From contig JAACJK010000014.1 of NCBI GenBank assembly GCA_013368325.1, positions 183,897 through 247,896 of the forward strand: DNA of 64,000 bases. The letters run 5' to 3'. The notes under the pieces are model-generated. The model had not been told where the DNA came from, made no database searches, and was given only the letters and a program-made list of their open reading frames with translations. Origin of the DNA: Ephemerocybe angulata. Its lineage: Eukaryota > Basidiomycota > Agaricomycetes > Agaricales > Psathyrellaceae. Positions 24,401-35,553 of the stretch are shown one piece after another (position 1 is the stretch's first letter; every line of letters starts with the position of its first letter). The position numbers and the translations under genes are program-made.

Positions 24401-24670
24401 TTGTAGGGTGTGTTCGCTTGTGGGACCCACTCGGGGCTGGGTCGAACCCCCAAAACGGTGCTGTCGTCGCCTCGATGGATTCTGATATCGCTACCTTTTC
24501 CCTGGGCGACCGATTCAAGGGAGAGCATCAGCTCGTCGTGTACGTCGTCATATCTCGTGCCCCATCACAACTTCTGAACCCCCGTTTCAAGTGGTGACTG
24601 TTCTGGGGAGGTTAGGATATATGATAGGTTTTTTGACGAGGATTTTCAAAGATTTACTGGGCAGGATTAG
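21408..24670 (+). CDS. WD40-repeat protein with disordered N-terminus, unknown function
   Basis: Multi-exon protein of about 800 residues. The N-terminal third is disordered and rich in Pro, Ser, Arg, with repeated acidic motifs (FIDLTDTWSDEDVQIV; DRVYIISDEDEPGPR) resembling SUMO-interaction motifs, and basic patches (KERKRKQ; PKKRR) suggesting a nuclear location. A middle part reads GLKPTANWKDCPGC. The C-terminal half is a WD40 propeller: YAVNDIKFDPTE, SSGNDRKLRRWT, AVDPSGANLFLVTRRDGSTP, VSPDGIYIAFGRHDNRTHVY and SGSDGCVRLW-like ends. The last exon needs an intron with an AAG acceptor after HQLVV, giving GDCSGEVRIYDRFFDEDF and a TAG at 24668; reading through instead stops at 24597. WD40 assignment is firm; the chromatin-related role is only a guess from the acidic SIM-like motifs. 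Confidence 0.8.
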
Positions 24671-24997
24671 GCGTGTATCTCTAGCCCTTACATAGGGGTG
24701 TCCTACTATATGAGCTTGTATTTAGACTAGCAGTTCGACCCGTGTACCCAAGGGCGCGTTCGAAATTGCGCGACGCGATGCTGGCAGGTCGTGCGAACAA
24801 CTTACCAAAGCGCGATGCGATGCTCATTTCTCCCCCTCCTTCTCGATTATTGGTGTGAAAACGTGTTCTTGTATAAAACTAGTGTTTTGGAATACATTGG
24901 TGAAGAAATTGGGAGCTAGGAGCGAGGGGAAGTGTGGTAATGAGCGTGCTAGTATGGGGTGTGTGGTGCCTGCTATCCGGGGATCTTCCCTCCTTTC
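24671..24997. other. Intergenic, no gene seen
   Basis: Convergent 3' flanks of the WD40 gene and a small minus-strand frame. There is no recognisable feature. Confidence 0.4.
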
Positions 24998-25526
24998 CTA
25001 ATAAGTATACGATGCTCCAGCTTGCTCCAGTCGCGTAGCAACAGCGACGAAGGTGTTATGTAGACCGTTGAACGCTGCCCTCGCCTCTCTCGATGTCGCC
25101 CGCTTTAATGAGATAGAAATAGGCGCCCCAGTGCCGCCCAGTGATTTCAGTGCCCTTCGAGAAGTTGTGGATTCGATTTCGGAGGGGTCGAGTTCATTCT
25201 TGGAAATCCTCGAGGGTAGTGCTTCCAGAAGTAATTCCCGCCGGCGCATGGCTGAAAATATCGAGGTTAATCGATGGTCGCTCCATAGTACGGCCTCAGC
25301 GGCATCCTACCTGGTTGTTATAGGTGCTCGTGTCTAGACATTTGAAATAAAGACAGCAATTAACCAGGGCTGTCACCTCGACGATGACACGCATGATGAG
25401 GGTGTACTCACGTTGATGGAGGCATTCGAAGGCTGCGACGCCTAGCGAGTCGCCAATCTTGAATGCTACTCTGTCGCCGACGTCGTACGTCACGGTGACC
25501 CTCCATTCACTGGACAGGGCATCCAT
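24998..25526 (-). CDS. Small multi-exon hypothetical gene (model uncertain)
   Basis: Unrecognised. The minus strand shows a start exon (MDALSSEWRVTVTYDVGDRV) followed by a good donor (GTGAGTACACC), a short middle exon between TGTCTAG and a GTAGGA donor, and an acceptor (TTTTCAG) before an open frame MRRRELLLEALPSRISKNEL running to a TAG at 24998. Simple joining puts the last exon in another frame that stops after about 35 codons, so either a border is misjudged or the last exon is used separately. Composition looks coding, but no domain is visible. Confidence 0.35.
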
Positions 25527-26198
25527 CGGGGTCGTGAGGGGTCGTATGGGGGATGTGGTAGAAGGCAGCCCGCGTTGGAGTGGGAACCGCTGGCAGCAGG
25601 GCCTTCATCGTAGCTTTGAATTTATGTGATGCAGAGAGGCATAGCGTCATTGAGTGCAGTGAGCGGATCGGAGGCGGCGGATATGGAAGGTAGTTCCCAC
25701 GCTTCGCTGGGATAAAAAGATCATCGCGTCTGTGCTGCGACCATCTGCATCAACACTGCAATTTTCCTGTGTCGAGTATAAAGGATGGGCCGTGCGCACT
25801 GAGGACGCATCTTCTGCCTGTTGACCACCATGTAAGTCGTCTTTCTATGCCCCGTTCACTGGATGAATTCGAGACAATTTGCACGTCAGTCGGAGGGACG
25901 CGAACGGATTCATTTTCGTTCGTGTCCTGAATGACGCCAATTCGCTTCACTGATCCCTTCACATTAATTCCGCGTACTTCGTCACTCACAGCACCTTTGC
26001 AGACTCCACCATCTTAAAGTTCACAATCTTCACGTAAGTGTCTGCAGGCTTCTCCTTCACCACGTCGATTAGTTGTACCCGCCGGCCATCTCTGTACCAA
26101 TGCAAATTCCCGTTTTCTTCATGGAAACTAAACCTAAATCTTTAGCTTGATTGATCCAGCCTGCCTGTGTTTGTCCTCCTTCTCTGAGAATCATCATC
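25527..26198. other. Intergenic region with a possible minus-strand exon
   Basis: Between about 26005 and 26125 the minus strand encodes a protein-like stretch (HWYRDGRRVQLIDVVKEKPA, then KIVNFKMVESAKV) followed by a GTGAGT donor, which could be an exon of a small gene related to the frame at 25526. A TATA-like TATAAA lies on the plus strand at about 25778. No complete gene can be supported. The last part is the promoter of the ELMO gene. Confidence 0.3.
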
Positions 26199-29100
26199 AT
26201 GTCGTCGATCCAGCACACGACCTCGACCTCGACGGTCGCCTCCAGGTCCGGCGGGGCGTTGGTGCCTACCAATAGTGTCACGACCCTCGACGGTGTCACC
26301 GTCCGCACTCGCATAGATCCAGCCCTTACCGTCGACGAGGTCGTGAGACAGCTAGTTACCAGCCCAACCCTAAGGCAGAATGGATCGCCGTCGCAGTATG
26401 CGCTAAGGGACGACACCGATGAGCTCGTAACCAACGACAATTTGAGGCGAAAGATTAAGGGCAGAGTCAACCTCAAGTGAGTGTTGTTTATCGTCGGTCT
26501 CTCAGTCTCGTACTCGGTCCATGATGCTCATGGTGATGTGTGCCCCCTGCTAGACTCGTCAACGCGCCTGCGCAGGAGGCTCGAGAAATTGCGGAGAAGC
26601 TAAAGTATCGCCATGAGAAGAGCATCCGGCTCACCCTCTTTTCCTTACAGAAGTACATTCGGGTGCGTCATTCAATTGTTATCCGAGGCAGCAAACTCAC
26701 GTTCCGGCGTCCCCAGGAGGAACAATTCTCGACCGAATTTCTAAATCACAATGGCCTGGCCGAGCTCGTAGCAGTTATCGAAGAAACGACGGGGAATACT
26801 CTTGCAGTAAGCGCCCCCACTTCCCTACCCCACATACCGCCTTTTAACAGCAATCACACAGTATGCTCTCACCGCAATGCAGAACCTCATGGAGCTCCCG
26901 TACGGTTGGTCGACCCTCGACTCCGCCTTCATCCTCCGCGTCGTGCAGATCCTCTCGTCACCAAACTCCCCCATCAACGTCTGTCGCCCCGCTACCGCCA
27001 TCCTCAAGAAGCTTGTCGAAGCCGACCCGCACAGCGCCGCAAACCCCGCTGCTGCGAGCTCCAGCACTGCGCCGCCCGCCCCTCCCCCTGATTCGATATA
27101 CCGCTATGGATTTGGGGCCGTGTGCGAGCAGATGCGGAAGGAGAGGGGGTTCTTGGAGACGGTTGTCAATAGGTTGGGGAGTGCGGATACAGCGATGGCT
27201 CAGTACAGGTGTGTAGTAGATTATTCACCTGGACTTGAGTGGGGTTTTTGACTGACCATATCTTTTGCCCTGGGTGTCTATCTGCATCTGCCATATGTCC
27301 TTCGTGAACAGCATGAATCTCATCAACGCGCTGTTGACCCATGCGACGGATGCGCGCTGGGACGAATTCATCGGCGACCTGGAGAGGCTAAATGTTCGGA
27401 AGGCAGTCGTTGTGCGTCCTTAATATTCCATCCCCCATATTCCCATAACTCTCCTCTAACGTGTCCTCCTTACCATGTTCCCAGCGTCTCATGTCCCTCC
27501 ACGAAATCGATGACCTCACCTCCTGCATCCTCGACTTCCAAGCCAATATTCTCCGCGTGACAGTCAGGAAACAGTACACTGCCGTCGACCCAGACGCAGA
27601 TGCTACGCACGCCTTGGCCCTGCGCGCGATCTGGGAGGCGTCCAGGCTTGAGGAAGAAGTCGACGAACACGGCGAGATCGTCAAGTGGCGGAAACTCGGA
27701 TTTGAGACGGAGGACATACCGCATGAGTTCCGCGATGAGGGCGTGCTTGGGTTAGAGTGTCTGGTGCGTCTGATTTAACGGTCGAGATCGGCTCATAGTG
27801 CTTACTGTTGTTGTTGTGACCCTTTTAGAGGAGCTTCGTTGAGCTGGATACTGATTTCTCAATGGTGGGTTTTGAATAGCTTGATGTATCAGTTTCAGTG
27901 AAGCTAATATATGCTCTGCGCAGTTGATGCTCGAGCAGCTTAGTAGGCCTGCTGAGAAACGCTGTCCAATTGCCAAAGCTTCTAACGAGGTTGTTGAGCT
28001 GCTCTTGAACCATTGGAGAGCCTTTGCACCAGGATGTAAGCCCCAGCTTTCTGTTTCTTCTACGTGTTGTGTAGAGCTGACGATATTTGGATAGATTCCA
28101 CGACAACCACGTTCCAACCCTTCTTCCTGGACTTCCAGAAGGTGCACTCCCTTGCAACCCATTTCTTCGTTCGGATGTGGGCAGAGAGCGGGGCTGCGGT
28201 GAATGAGGACTTCACCCGCGTGTCTGACCTCGTGCGGAGCCAGTGAGTGGACATTTAATCTACCTGAGTCGTGCTGCTTGTTTCCTGACGATTTACGGCT
28301 GTAGAATCAAAGCGTCACTGCGGAATGAGCACGTTCGTCAGTGGCATGAAGTCGAGAGTGACTTTAACTGCGAGTATCAGAAGGTTAGGGACCGCCAGAT
28401 GCAGGAGCTTGAGCTAGAGGACAAGATTCTAAGCAAAGTACCTGTCCGGTATGCCCGCTACTTTAATCTTCGCTTGCTTCTGTAACTAAAGTCTCCTCCG
28501 CCGATCACAGAAACCTGCGGGCGAAGTTGTACAAGGAGTCATATGAGTTTGTTCGACAGCAAAGGATACAATGCTTGCTGCAAGGAGCCTGGTTCGTAAA
28601 CGCGGTTCCGGTTGATGCCCCTCCGCCTCGGAACCCACACAGGAAGCCCCAGCGGCCCTGGAGGTTTATGCGACTTGTAAGTTGGTTTCATACGAGGACC
28701 ACTGCGGTTGTGCTGACGAATTTTTCAGGACAATGCGCTCAAATACCTACACTATGTTGACAGTGCCGTCAAGTTCCCCGTTCGTAACGGGCTCGAGGAC
28801 CTCCCTGAACGCATTGACATTTCGGTGATCAGCGAAATAGCGACGGGAACCTGTGCTCCCCCTCCTAATGTTCTCCGTGAATCCAGTGACCTGCCCTCGT
28901 CTTCGCCTCCGGGTCCCTCCCCACTTTCGTTCTCACTGCTCAGTGCACACGAGGGCTCGTTAGCGGACCAGATTGCGCCCGACCAATCGCGCTGGGCGGA
29001 TTGGACAGACGGGTTGAATATGCTGAGGAGGGATGGAGGACATGTGTCGAGCAAGGAGACGGCCGGGTTCGTGCATGCCCTTACGGAAATTGGACTCAAG

Positions 29101-29268
29101 ATCAAGCTACTTGGTGCGTGTTCGCTTATCCACGTAAGAAGTGGGAAGATGCTGACTGCTGGACGTGTAGATTTGAGCGCCGAGTTAGTCGATTTGCCGG
29201 ATGGTCTCACCGCTGGACCCCCTCCTGCCTCCTCAGACTTCTTCTTCTCCGATATCGTTTCTGGCTGA
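26199..29268 (+). CDS. ELMO/CED-12 domain protein
   Basis: Engulfment-and-motility family protein. In animals ELMO partners Dock-type GEFs to activate Rac; fungi have one such protein, presumably acting on cell polarity and the cytoskeleton. The chosen start (MSSIQHTTSTSTVASRS, 26199) follows a CATCATC leader; an upstream in-frame Met at 26151 is less likely. Exons give a ubiquitin-like/armadillo N-terminus (LVNAPAQEAREIAEKLKYRH), helical repeats (SAFILRVVQILSSPNSPINV), the ELMO core (LMSLHEIDDLTSCILDFQAN; RDEGVLGLECL; PIAKASNEVVELLLNHWRAF) and a PH-like C-terminal domain (QCLLQGAWFVNAV; WRFMRLDNALKYLHYVD). The final exon has an in-frame 60-bp intron before DLSAELVDLPDGLTAG. About eleven introns in total. 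Domain order and length are normal. Confidence 0.88.
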
Positions 29269-29992
29269 TGCGTCGTACCACCGTATCCTTCACATCGGGT
29301 TGACTTCTTTGTTTCGCCTTCGCTCCGTTGCCCCGACCATTTGTGGACACTTACCCCTATTTCCCCAGGTTTTGCCAGTATACCACCTTTATACCTCCGT
29401 CGATGGAATGTAATCTCATTGTGATCTGGTTCTGTATACTGGTAGTCTCTCAGAGAGCCCATGAAATTGGAGATCAAGTACTATGAGACGGTGCCGACCT
29501 TTTTCCAGCTGTTCCTCGTACTCTTATCACGTCGGCCGAAGTTTCCGCAACGAGTGGCAGGCAGGCCATTAGCCGGCGTTCTAAGCTACACCCTTTCTCA
29601 GTCTACCTGGGATTCAGATCTTTGGGGGGTGTCACATATCGGAGAGATGCACATTCGTGGCTCGACTGACCATTCTCCCCATCGCTTTACCTCAAAAACA
29701 GGGAGGCAGAGCAGCCTCGAGGTGATCGGCGAGCAGGGGCCCCTAACTTTGGGGAGGAGCAGGTTTGTGCGGGGTCTAAAATGGAAGTATGATGGTGCGA
29801 TCTTTGCATAATTTATAGACCGTGTCACTTGCCACCGTATAATCAAAATTTGTTGTCTCCTTCCTTCCCCCACCCCTCGATATCCGATATACCTTGACTC
29901 GTGGATTCCACCCCTAGACCTCCCCGTTACTCACGACGCTCTCCTACGTCCACAACACGATTTGACGCACCAGATAACATAGACTATATATC
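29269..29992. other. Intergenic region between ELMO and MTHFR genes
   Basis: Terminator of the ELMO gene and promoter of the MTHFR gene. A few short frames are present, none with coding character. Nothing further is seen. Confidence 0.4.
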
Positions 29993-32133
29993 ATGAGGAT
30001 CAGCCAGAAGATCGAACAGTCGGCCAAGGATGGCAAGGTCTGGTGGTCGTTTGAGTACTTCCCCCCACGGACGGCCCAGGTGAGTTGAACTCGCACATGG
30101 CAGAGGTGTATCGAACTGAGTGTATTATGTGTGCAGGGTCTTCAGAACCTTCTGGATCGTATAGAGCGCATGCGCGCACTGGGTCCTGAATTCATAGACA
30201 TCACCTGGTGCGTGTCGTTTCGTTGACCTTCTATGGCGCACTGGCTTATGCGCATTGTAGGAATGCTGGCGGCCGCACGTCCGACTTGACCTCCGAGATG
30301 GTGAAAACGTGCCAGGGCTTGATTGGGATCGAGACTTGCATGCACCTAACGTGCACCAACATGCCCAGGGAGAAAGTTGACATTGCCTTGAGGGTGCGTA
30401 CACTGTCCACTTGAACCTGCACCTCGCTTAACATCGACACGTTCACCCCACAGGACGCGAAGGAGTCAGGGTGCCGAAACATTCTCGCGCTTCGGGGCGA
30501 CCCGCCCATGGGCAAGGAGGAGTGGGAGGCAGTAGACGACGGCTTCGTCCATGGCATTGACCTTGTCCGCCACATCCGGAAGCACTATGGAGACTACTTT
30601 GACATCGCCGTCGCTGGGTTTCCGCAACACATGAACCTCCCCGACGCGGAGCGCGACCAGGAGATCCAATGGCTCAAGGAAAAGGTTGACGCGGGCGTCA
30701 ACTTCATCTTCACCCAAATGTTCTACGACGTCGACCTGTTTATCAGCTGGGTCAAGGCTGTCCGCGCCGCTGGAATTACGATCCCCATCGTTCCTGGTAT
30801 CAACCCTATCCAGACGTGGAACGGCTTCATCCGGGCTACGAGTCTTTCACAGACTGTCATTCCCCAGGCGTTGATGGATATTCTTGAGCCGGTGAAGAAC
30901 GACGACGAGAAGGTCAGGGAGCTGGGCATTAAGATCGTCGCGGACCTGTGTCGGAAGATCTTGGACTCTGGTTTGGGGATCAAGGGTCTGCACTTCTATA
31001 CCATGAATCTGGAGAGGGGCACGAAGATGCTGTTGGAGGAGCTGAACCTCGTTCCTCGCATTGAGACTATCAAACCTTTGCCCTGGAGACAATCCCTTAC
31101 GCCCACTAGACGTCAAGAGACAATTCGGCCCATCTTCTGGGCCAACAGGACGAAGTCGTACATCTCCCGCACAGAGAATTGGGATGAGTACCCTAACGGT
31201 CGCTTCGGAGACTCCAGGTCTCCTGCATATGGTGAACTGGACGGATATGGTGTGTGGATCAAGCAAACCGTGCGTTATTTCTCATCTTTCTACTGGCTTA
31301 GTTGAGTGCTTACTTGGGTCGTCTTTAACAGAAAGAGAACGCTTTGCAGCTTTGGGGTACCCCGACATCTATAGAAGACGTCTCGAGTTTGTTCTCTAAG
31401 TTCTGTACCGGAGATTTGTCTGCCCTTCCCTGGTGTGACCAGGCTCCGTCCATGGAAACGAGTGTCATCGCCCAACAACTTGCGAAGATGAACGCGCTCG
31501 GTTTCCTCACCATCAACTCTCAGCCTGCCGTCAACGGTGCCCGCAGTGACGATAAGACATTCGGATGGGGTCCTTCTAATGGTTACGTTTACCAAAAGGT
31601 TCGTTTCATTTCAATCCCTCCAGTTGATCAAGTTCCTGATTTGATGACCTCTTCAGGCCTACCTCGAGTTCTTCGTCCACCCAGAACTCCTCCAACTCCT
31701 CCTCAAGCAAATCGAGCGGGATAACAACATCACCTACTATGTTATTAACAAGCGCGGTGATCTCCAGACCAACACCCACTCTGAGGGTCCTAATGCTGTG
31801 ACCTGGGGTGTTTTCCCTGGAAAAGAGATCATTCAGCCTACGATCGTCGAAGCGATCAGCTTTATGGCGTGGAAGGATGAGGCGTTCGAGCTCGGTTCCC
31901 AGTGGGCCAAGCTATACGAGTCGGACTCGCCAGCTCACAAGCTGATCGACGAGATCATGGAGACGTACTCCCTCGTTAACGTTGTGCAAAATGACTTCCA
32001 CAACACGGACGCCATCTTCGAGCCGTTCTGGAAGGCTGGAGCGGAGTGGGAGGCCCTCAAGGCTAAGTCCGCGAACGGCTCCGCGCATGGCGCAAACGGC
32101 AAGCCCGTTGTCAACGGCGTCAACGGCGCTTAG
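29993..32133 (+). CDS. Methylenetetrahydrofolate reductase
   Basis: Flavoenzyme reducing 5,10-methylene-THF to 5-methyl-THF for methionine synthesis in the cytosol. The start MRISQKIEQSAKDGKVWWSF leads directly into the catalytic TIM barrel, with the N-terminal Glu in FEYFPPRTAQG. Later barrel motifs are ILALRGDPPMG, FTQMFYDVDLF and VPGINPIQTW. After a linker (PLPWRQSLTPTRRQETIRPI) comes the eukaryotic C-terminal regulatory domain (FGWGPSNGYVYQK; AVTWGVFPGKEIIQPTIVEA; NVVQNDFHNTDAIF), which in yeast and human homologues binds the inhibitor S-adenosylmethionine. Five or so short introns. It ends with a small Gly/Asn/Ala-rich tail. Fungi have two paralogues (Met12 and Met13 types); I cannot say which this is. 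Confidence 0.95.
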
Positions 32134-32916
32134 GCCCCGTTTGACTTCGACCTTCCTTTTTTCCCTCTGTATTTTTACGTGTTGTATACCTCTGCTTTCG
32201 GGTATTCCCTCTTTTCCGCCTGTCGTTCCATCTGCTTCGCCTTTCTCCCCGTGCCCAGCAACTCGGGTTCAACCCCCGCTTTTCCTTGCTGGTTGCACAC
32301 TTTGTTTCGCGTTCTTTCTGTCCTTCTTTTGGCATTTGGATCTTATATTACTGCATTGTCGCATCATCGTCGCTCTCATCTTCATTTATCGCATCTACCA
32401 TCTCTCTCTCTGTCTTTGCTCACGACTTTTTACTACCACTAGCATCATTTGTACAATCATTACACTTACTACCCTCCATTGCATCAACTGCATATTTTCT
32501 TTACGATCTAGATATACATCCCCACCCCTGCGACGTCATGTGGCATAGTCAGTACATAGTTTGAACTCAAAACAGATTCATTGTCGGGTTTTCGTGTTGG
32601 CGTCCAGACCCTTATGTGAGTACTTAGAATTCAAGAGAGTGGAAGCCATTCGCGCGATGGCAATGCCCAACCTTAATTGCGTCAATGAGTCCGTCTGAAC
32701 TCGTAACAGTTCTCAAAAATTTCGGTCTGATAAGAAGTTGCAGGAGCCATCCTTGGGATAGGCACTCGTCTACCAATTCGCTGCCTCAAAGTGAAGGAAA
32801 TCCAAGCGAAAGAATAGTCGTACGAGGTACAGGGTTATAAACCGTGACTTTCTGAGGGGGTGGAGGGGGAGCGTCAACAACATATTCTTCAAGAGTGCTA
32901 CATCACAAGCCATTTC
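32134..32916. other. Convergent 3' flanks, pyrimidine-rich
   Basis: The first 400 bases after the MTHFR stop are strongly T/C-rich (runs such as TCTCTCTCTCTGTC), probably 3' UTR. The rest precedes the xylanase stop. No gene is seen. Confidence 0.4.
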
Positions 32917-33641
32917 CTAGTCGACCGTGATATTGGAGTTGCCGCTGCTGGCTTGGGCGCCATTGGTGAACCCCTCCGTAGCAAGAATCATATAATCGTG
33001 GTACCCCAAATTCAATCCGACGGAACTCCAAGCATCGAAGTGCTTTCCCGTTGTGATTTGGCCACCAACACGCTTCTCGGTACGAACGGACCAGTACTGC
33101 TGGAAGGTCCTTGTACCCTCAATCGATGGCTTGTTGACGCGAGTGCTGGTGTACAGGTCGTATGAGCCTTCTTCGAAGGTGAAGTTGCCCTTCTTTGTCC
33201 ACGGCTCTCCGGGTGCGAGAACATCGTAAGAGTCGATGACATAGTACTCGATGAGAGGACTCCTCGTCCACCCGTAAAGGGCTAGGTATCCGGGGCCTTT
33301 CGGATTGTACGTCCCCTTGTATGTGACGGTCCTAATTAATGCCAAAAAGCAGTCAGTCCGCAGCTAGAGTCGAAAGACGATGATACTACATACCTCCTTC
33401 CTCCGGGACTGTATCCTTTTCCGCAGACAAAGCCACCTTGGCCTGACCAGTTGGTAGTATACGAGCCGCCTCCACCGTTGTTGCACTGGAAATTGCCACT
33501 GCCTTCATGCCAGTTGGAGAAGAAGGTTCCGGCGCGTTTGTCAAGCTCGGATGGAGCCCCCAGGCGTTCGAAAAGCTGTCCCGGAGCTGCGAGGGCAGCG
33601 GGGAGCAAGGAGAAGAGAGCGAGGGACGAGAACTTGACCAT
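32917..33641 (-). CDS. Secreted GH11 endo-1,4-beta-xylanase
   Basis: Family 11 xylanase that cleaves beta-1,4-xylan in plant cell walls. Exon 1 (33641 to 33394) gives a signal peptide ([18 protein letters not shown]) and a propeptide ending in the Kex2-like site ELDKR. It then starts the mature jelly-roll ([30 protein letters not shown]). A 62-bp intron (33332-33393) interrupts after GGRR, and exon 2 continues [20 protein letters not shown]. The catalytic nucleophile Glu is in [12 protein letters not shown] and the acid/base Glu in MILATEGF. The total of 220 residues is typical for the family, with no carbohydrate-binding module. A TATA box lies about 55 bp upstream of the ATG. The presence suggests a plant-matter-degrading lifestyle. 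Confidence 0.96.
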
Positions 33642-33691
33642 TGTAGAACAGCGTGTAGCAGCCTGAGGCTCTACCCATGGCTTGGAGCATC

Positions 33692-33699
33692 ATTTTATA
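33692..33699 (-). promoter_or_regulatory. TATA box of the xylanase gene
   Basis: On the minus strand the sequence reads CTATAAAATG, centred about 55 bp before the xylanase start codon. It is the best TATA element in the region. Confidence 0.65.
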
Positions 33700-34995
33700 G
33701 GGCGACTCCAGGAAAATTATCGTACCGAGGCAAAGATCCGAATGCCGTTCTCCGCGTTCTTATGGCTTGAACACACTCGTATTTAGCCTAAACACTTCGG
33801 GCTTACCCTCAAACACTCACTCGTGTTCCACGATATTGGCACATAGCCACCCCCACGGGGTCCAAAAATTCTTCCTCTTCCTGGATTCCACTGCTTCTTC
33901 TTCTTGATTTCCACTGGGCCTTCGACAATGTAATGGCGGCCCGTTACCACCGTGGTGCATATTATTATACCGTTACTCGCAGCGGTAGCGACGACGGATT
34001 ACGATGTCCGGGGCCTTCTTGGTCCACATAGAATCGTGCATTGGTGAGTGGAAGCAATTCTAACTAAAGAGGGAATAAGTCAGGCACGCGTCCAGGTAGC
34101 AGGTTGAGAACGGCCCTCAACGAGAAAAGAATCTCTCGGACCGCTATTCAAAGGAAAGGGGGGCCGCACAATTGAACTGGGGCCGGCGATGCGATGGACC
34201 GCTGTGCAAGGAAACGGGGAGCCGTGTAATTGAAGTGGGATCGGTGATGCAATGGGACAAGGAATTAGACTCACCAATAGTGTTTTGAGGCGAAACCTCA
34301 CATGAAGTCACAAGGGCGTTTCACAACACCGAGGTTAAGAGCTGAGACGGAAGAACGTTCTTCAGGAGTTATTCTCGAGCTTACAGGGCGCGCCAAGATA
34401 CCAGGCTACAGCCGCTTGACGACTTCGAATCTGGGGCTAGCAACAATGAGACAAATGTTTGGGATCCATATCTTTTCCTTGAGAAGGGGTTAGATGGAAG
34501 ACATAACGATCACGAAGATTTATTAACACACGAAAGGCTGCACAGTGGTGGTGAGGAGGTTCAGGTTCTTTGTAAAACGACAAGAAAACTGTAACGTAAA
34601 CAACCTGGGACGACGAACGGAAGTCATAGCTTCATAAACAGGCGGCACGCGCTTTGCGGAGATAAAACGTAGGGTATGCGTACCGGGCACGGGGTAACTT
34701 GCTATAAGAGAGGAATAGATGAACCACTATTCGACGGTCTCTTCCAAGCTGTCCACAGTCAATGCCCTCCTCCTCTGTACAGCCAAAGTCTCATGTAGCA
34801 GTCCTGGTGGCGATGAGATGGAGGAGTGGGCCTCGGTGGGTATCATACCACGTGTTGGCTTTTGCCTGGCCTGGCCTGGCAGAGTGCACAGAGGCGATCC
34901 CAGAGGACTTATCTCCCATCGACCGGGATGGCGCCATATCGTCCTGAGTGGCGAATAAATAAGAGCCCCATATCTTTGAGGGCAAGCCCGTCAGT
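33700..34995. other. Long intergenic region, no supported gene
   Basis: About 1.3 kb upstream of the xylanase gene and downstream of the DUF202 gene. Short frames only. It contains a two-copy imperfect direct repeat at 34148-34258 and presumably the regulatory region of the xylanase gene. Confidence 0.4.
34148..34258. repeat. Imperfect two-copy direct repeat, 57-bp period
   Basis: A roughly 53-base unit (copy 1 at 34148-34200, copy 2 at 34205-34258) shares the order GGAAA, GGGG, CCG, AATTGAA, TGGG, CGG, GATGC, ATGG with scattered changes. There is no open frame across it. Confidence 0.7.
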
Positions 34996-35459
34996 CTAGC
35001 CAAGGACGAGCAAGACAATGCACGTCCCGAACACAACGAAGGCCACGAAGGACATTATCGTCAGATGCAGCCTGCAGCGCAAAGCGAGTCGATGAAAAAC
35101 AGGTTGTTTAGCACTCCTCTCCCATTCCTGATTGTAAACTCGAGGACTCACTTGGGTGCAACCAAGAACGGCCTCGACGTCTTCAAGTCCCAGTAGCCCT
35201 GGTAGTATTCCCACCCGCCCGCCGCAATGCATAGAACCGCAGCAGCAAACTCCAAGGATGCCAGTGGGAGACCACCATCCTCTTTCCCCGCATCCTTGAC
35301 GGGAACAAGGCGAGCTCGGAGCAGGATAGACGCAGACAGAACCGAGAGTAGAAGCGCAAGTTTGAGGTGAGAAAGGAGGTTGCGTTCGAGCATGCAGTAA
35401 TCTCGAGCATTACTCCCCGTATTGGGGATGAGGTAGCTGGAGGGCGAAGGCGCGGCCAT
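34996..35459 (-). CDS. DUF202-type small membrane protein
   Basis: Membrane protein of 127 residues with three predicted transmembrane segments, as in the DUF202 (YidH-like) domain also found at the end of Vtc proteins. Exon 1 (35459 to 35152) reads MAAPSPSSYLIPNTGSNARD, LERNLLSHLKLALLLSVLSA (helix 1), then ASLEFAAAVLCIAAGGWEYY (helix 2). A donor GTGAGT at 35151 and acceptor CTGCAG at 35072 lead to exon 2 with LHLTIMSFVAFVVFGTCIVL (helix 3), ending VLG at a TAG. The RN-x-L-S pattern near helix 1 is characteristic of the family. It shares a 94-bp divergent promoter with yae1. Function is unknown. Confidence 0.8.
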
Positions 35460-35553
35460 GGCTGTCTAAAGCAGGACGCCGCACGCGCGAGTAGGTTCGT
35501 ACCGCGTTTGGTTAAACTTGGGTTAAACCAAACAAACTTCACCCCACGCCACG
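35460..35553. promoter_or_regulatory. Compact bidirectional promoter with near-palindrome
   Basis: Only 94 bp separate the start codons of the DUF202 gene (minus) and yae1 (plus). Within it, 35507-35533 has two facing halves, TTTGGTTAAAC and GGTTAAACCAAAC, which form a nearly perfect inverted repeat and could be a shared transcription-factor site. Confidence 0.5.
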
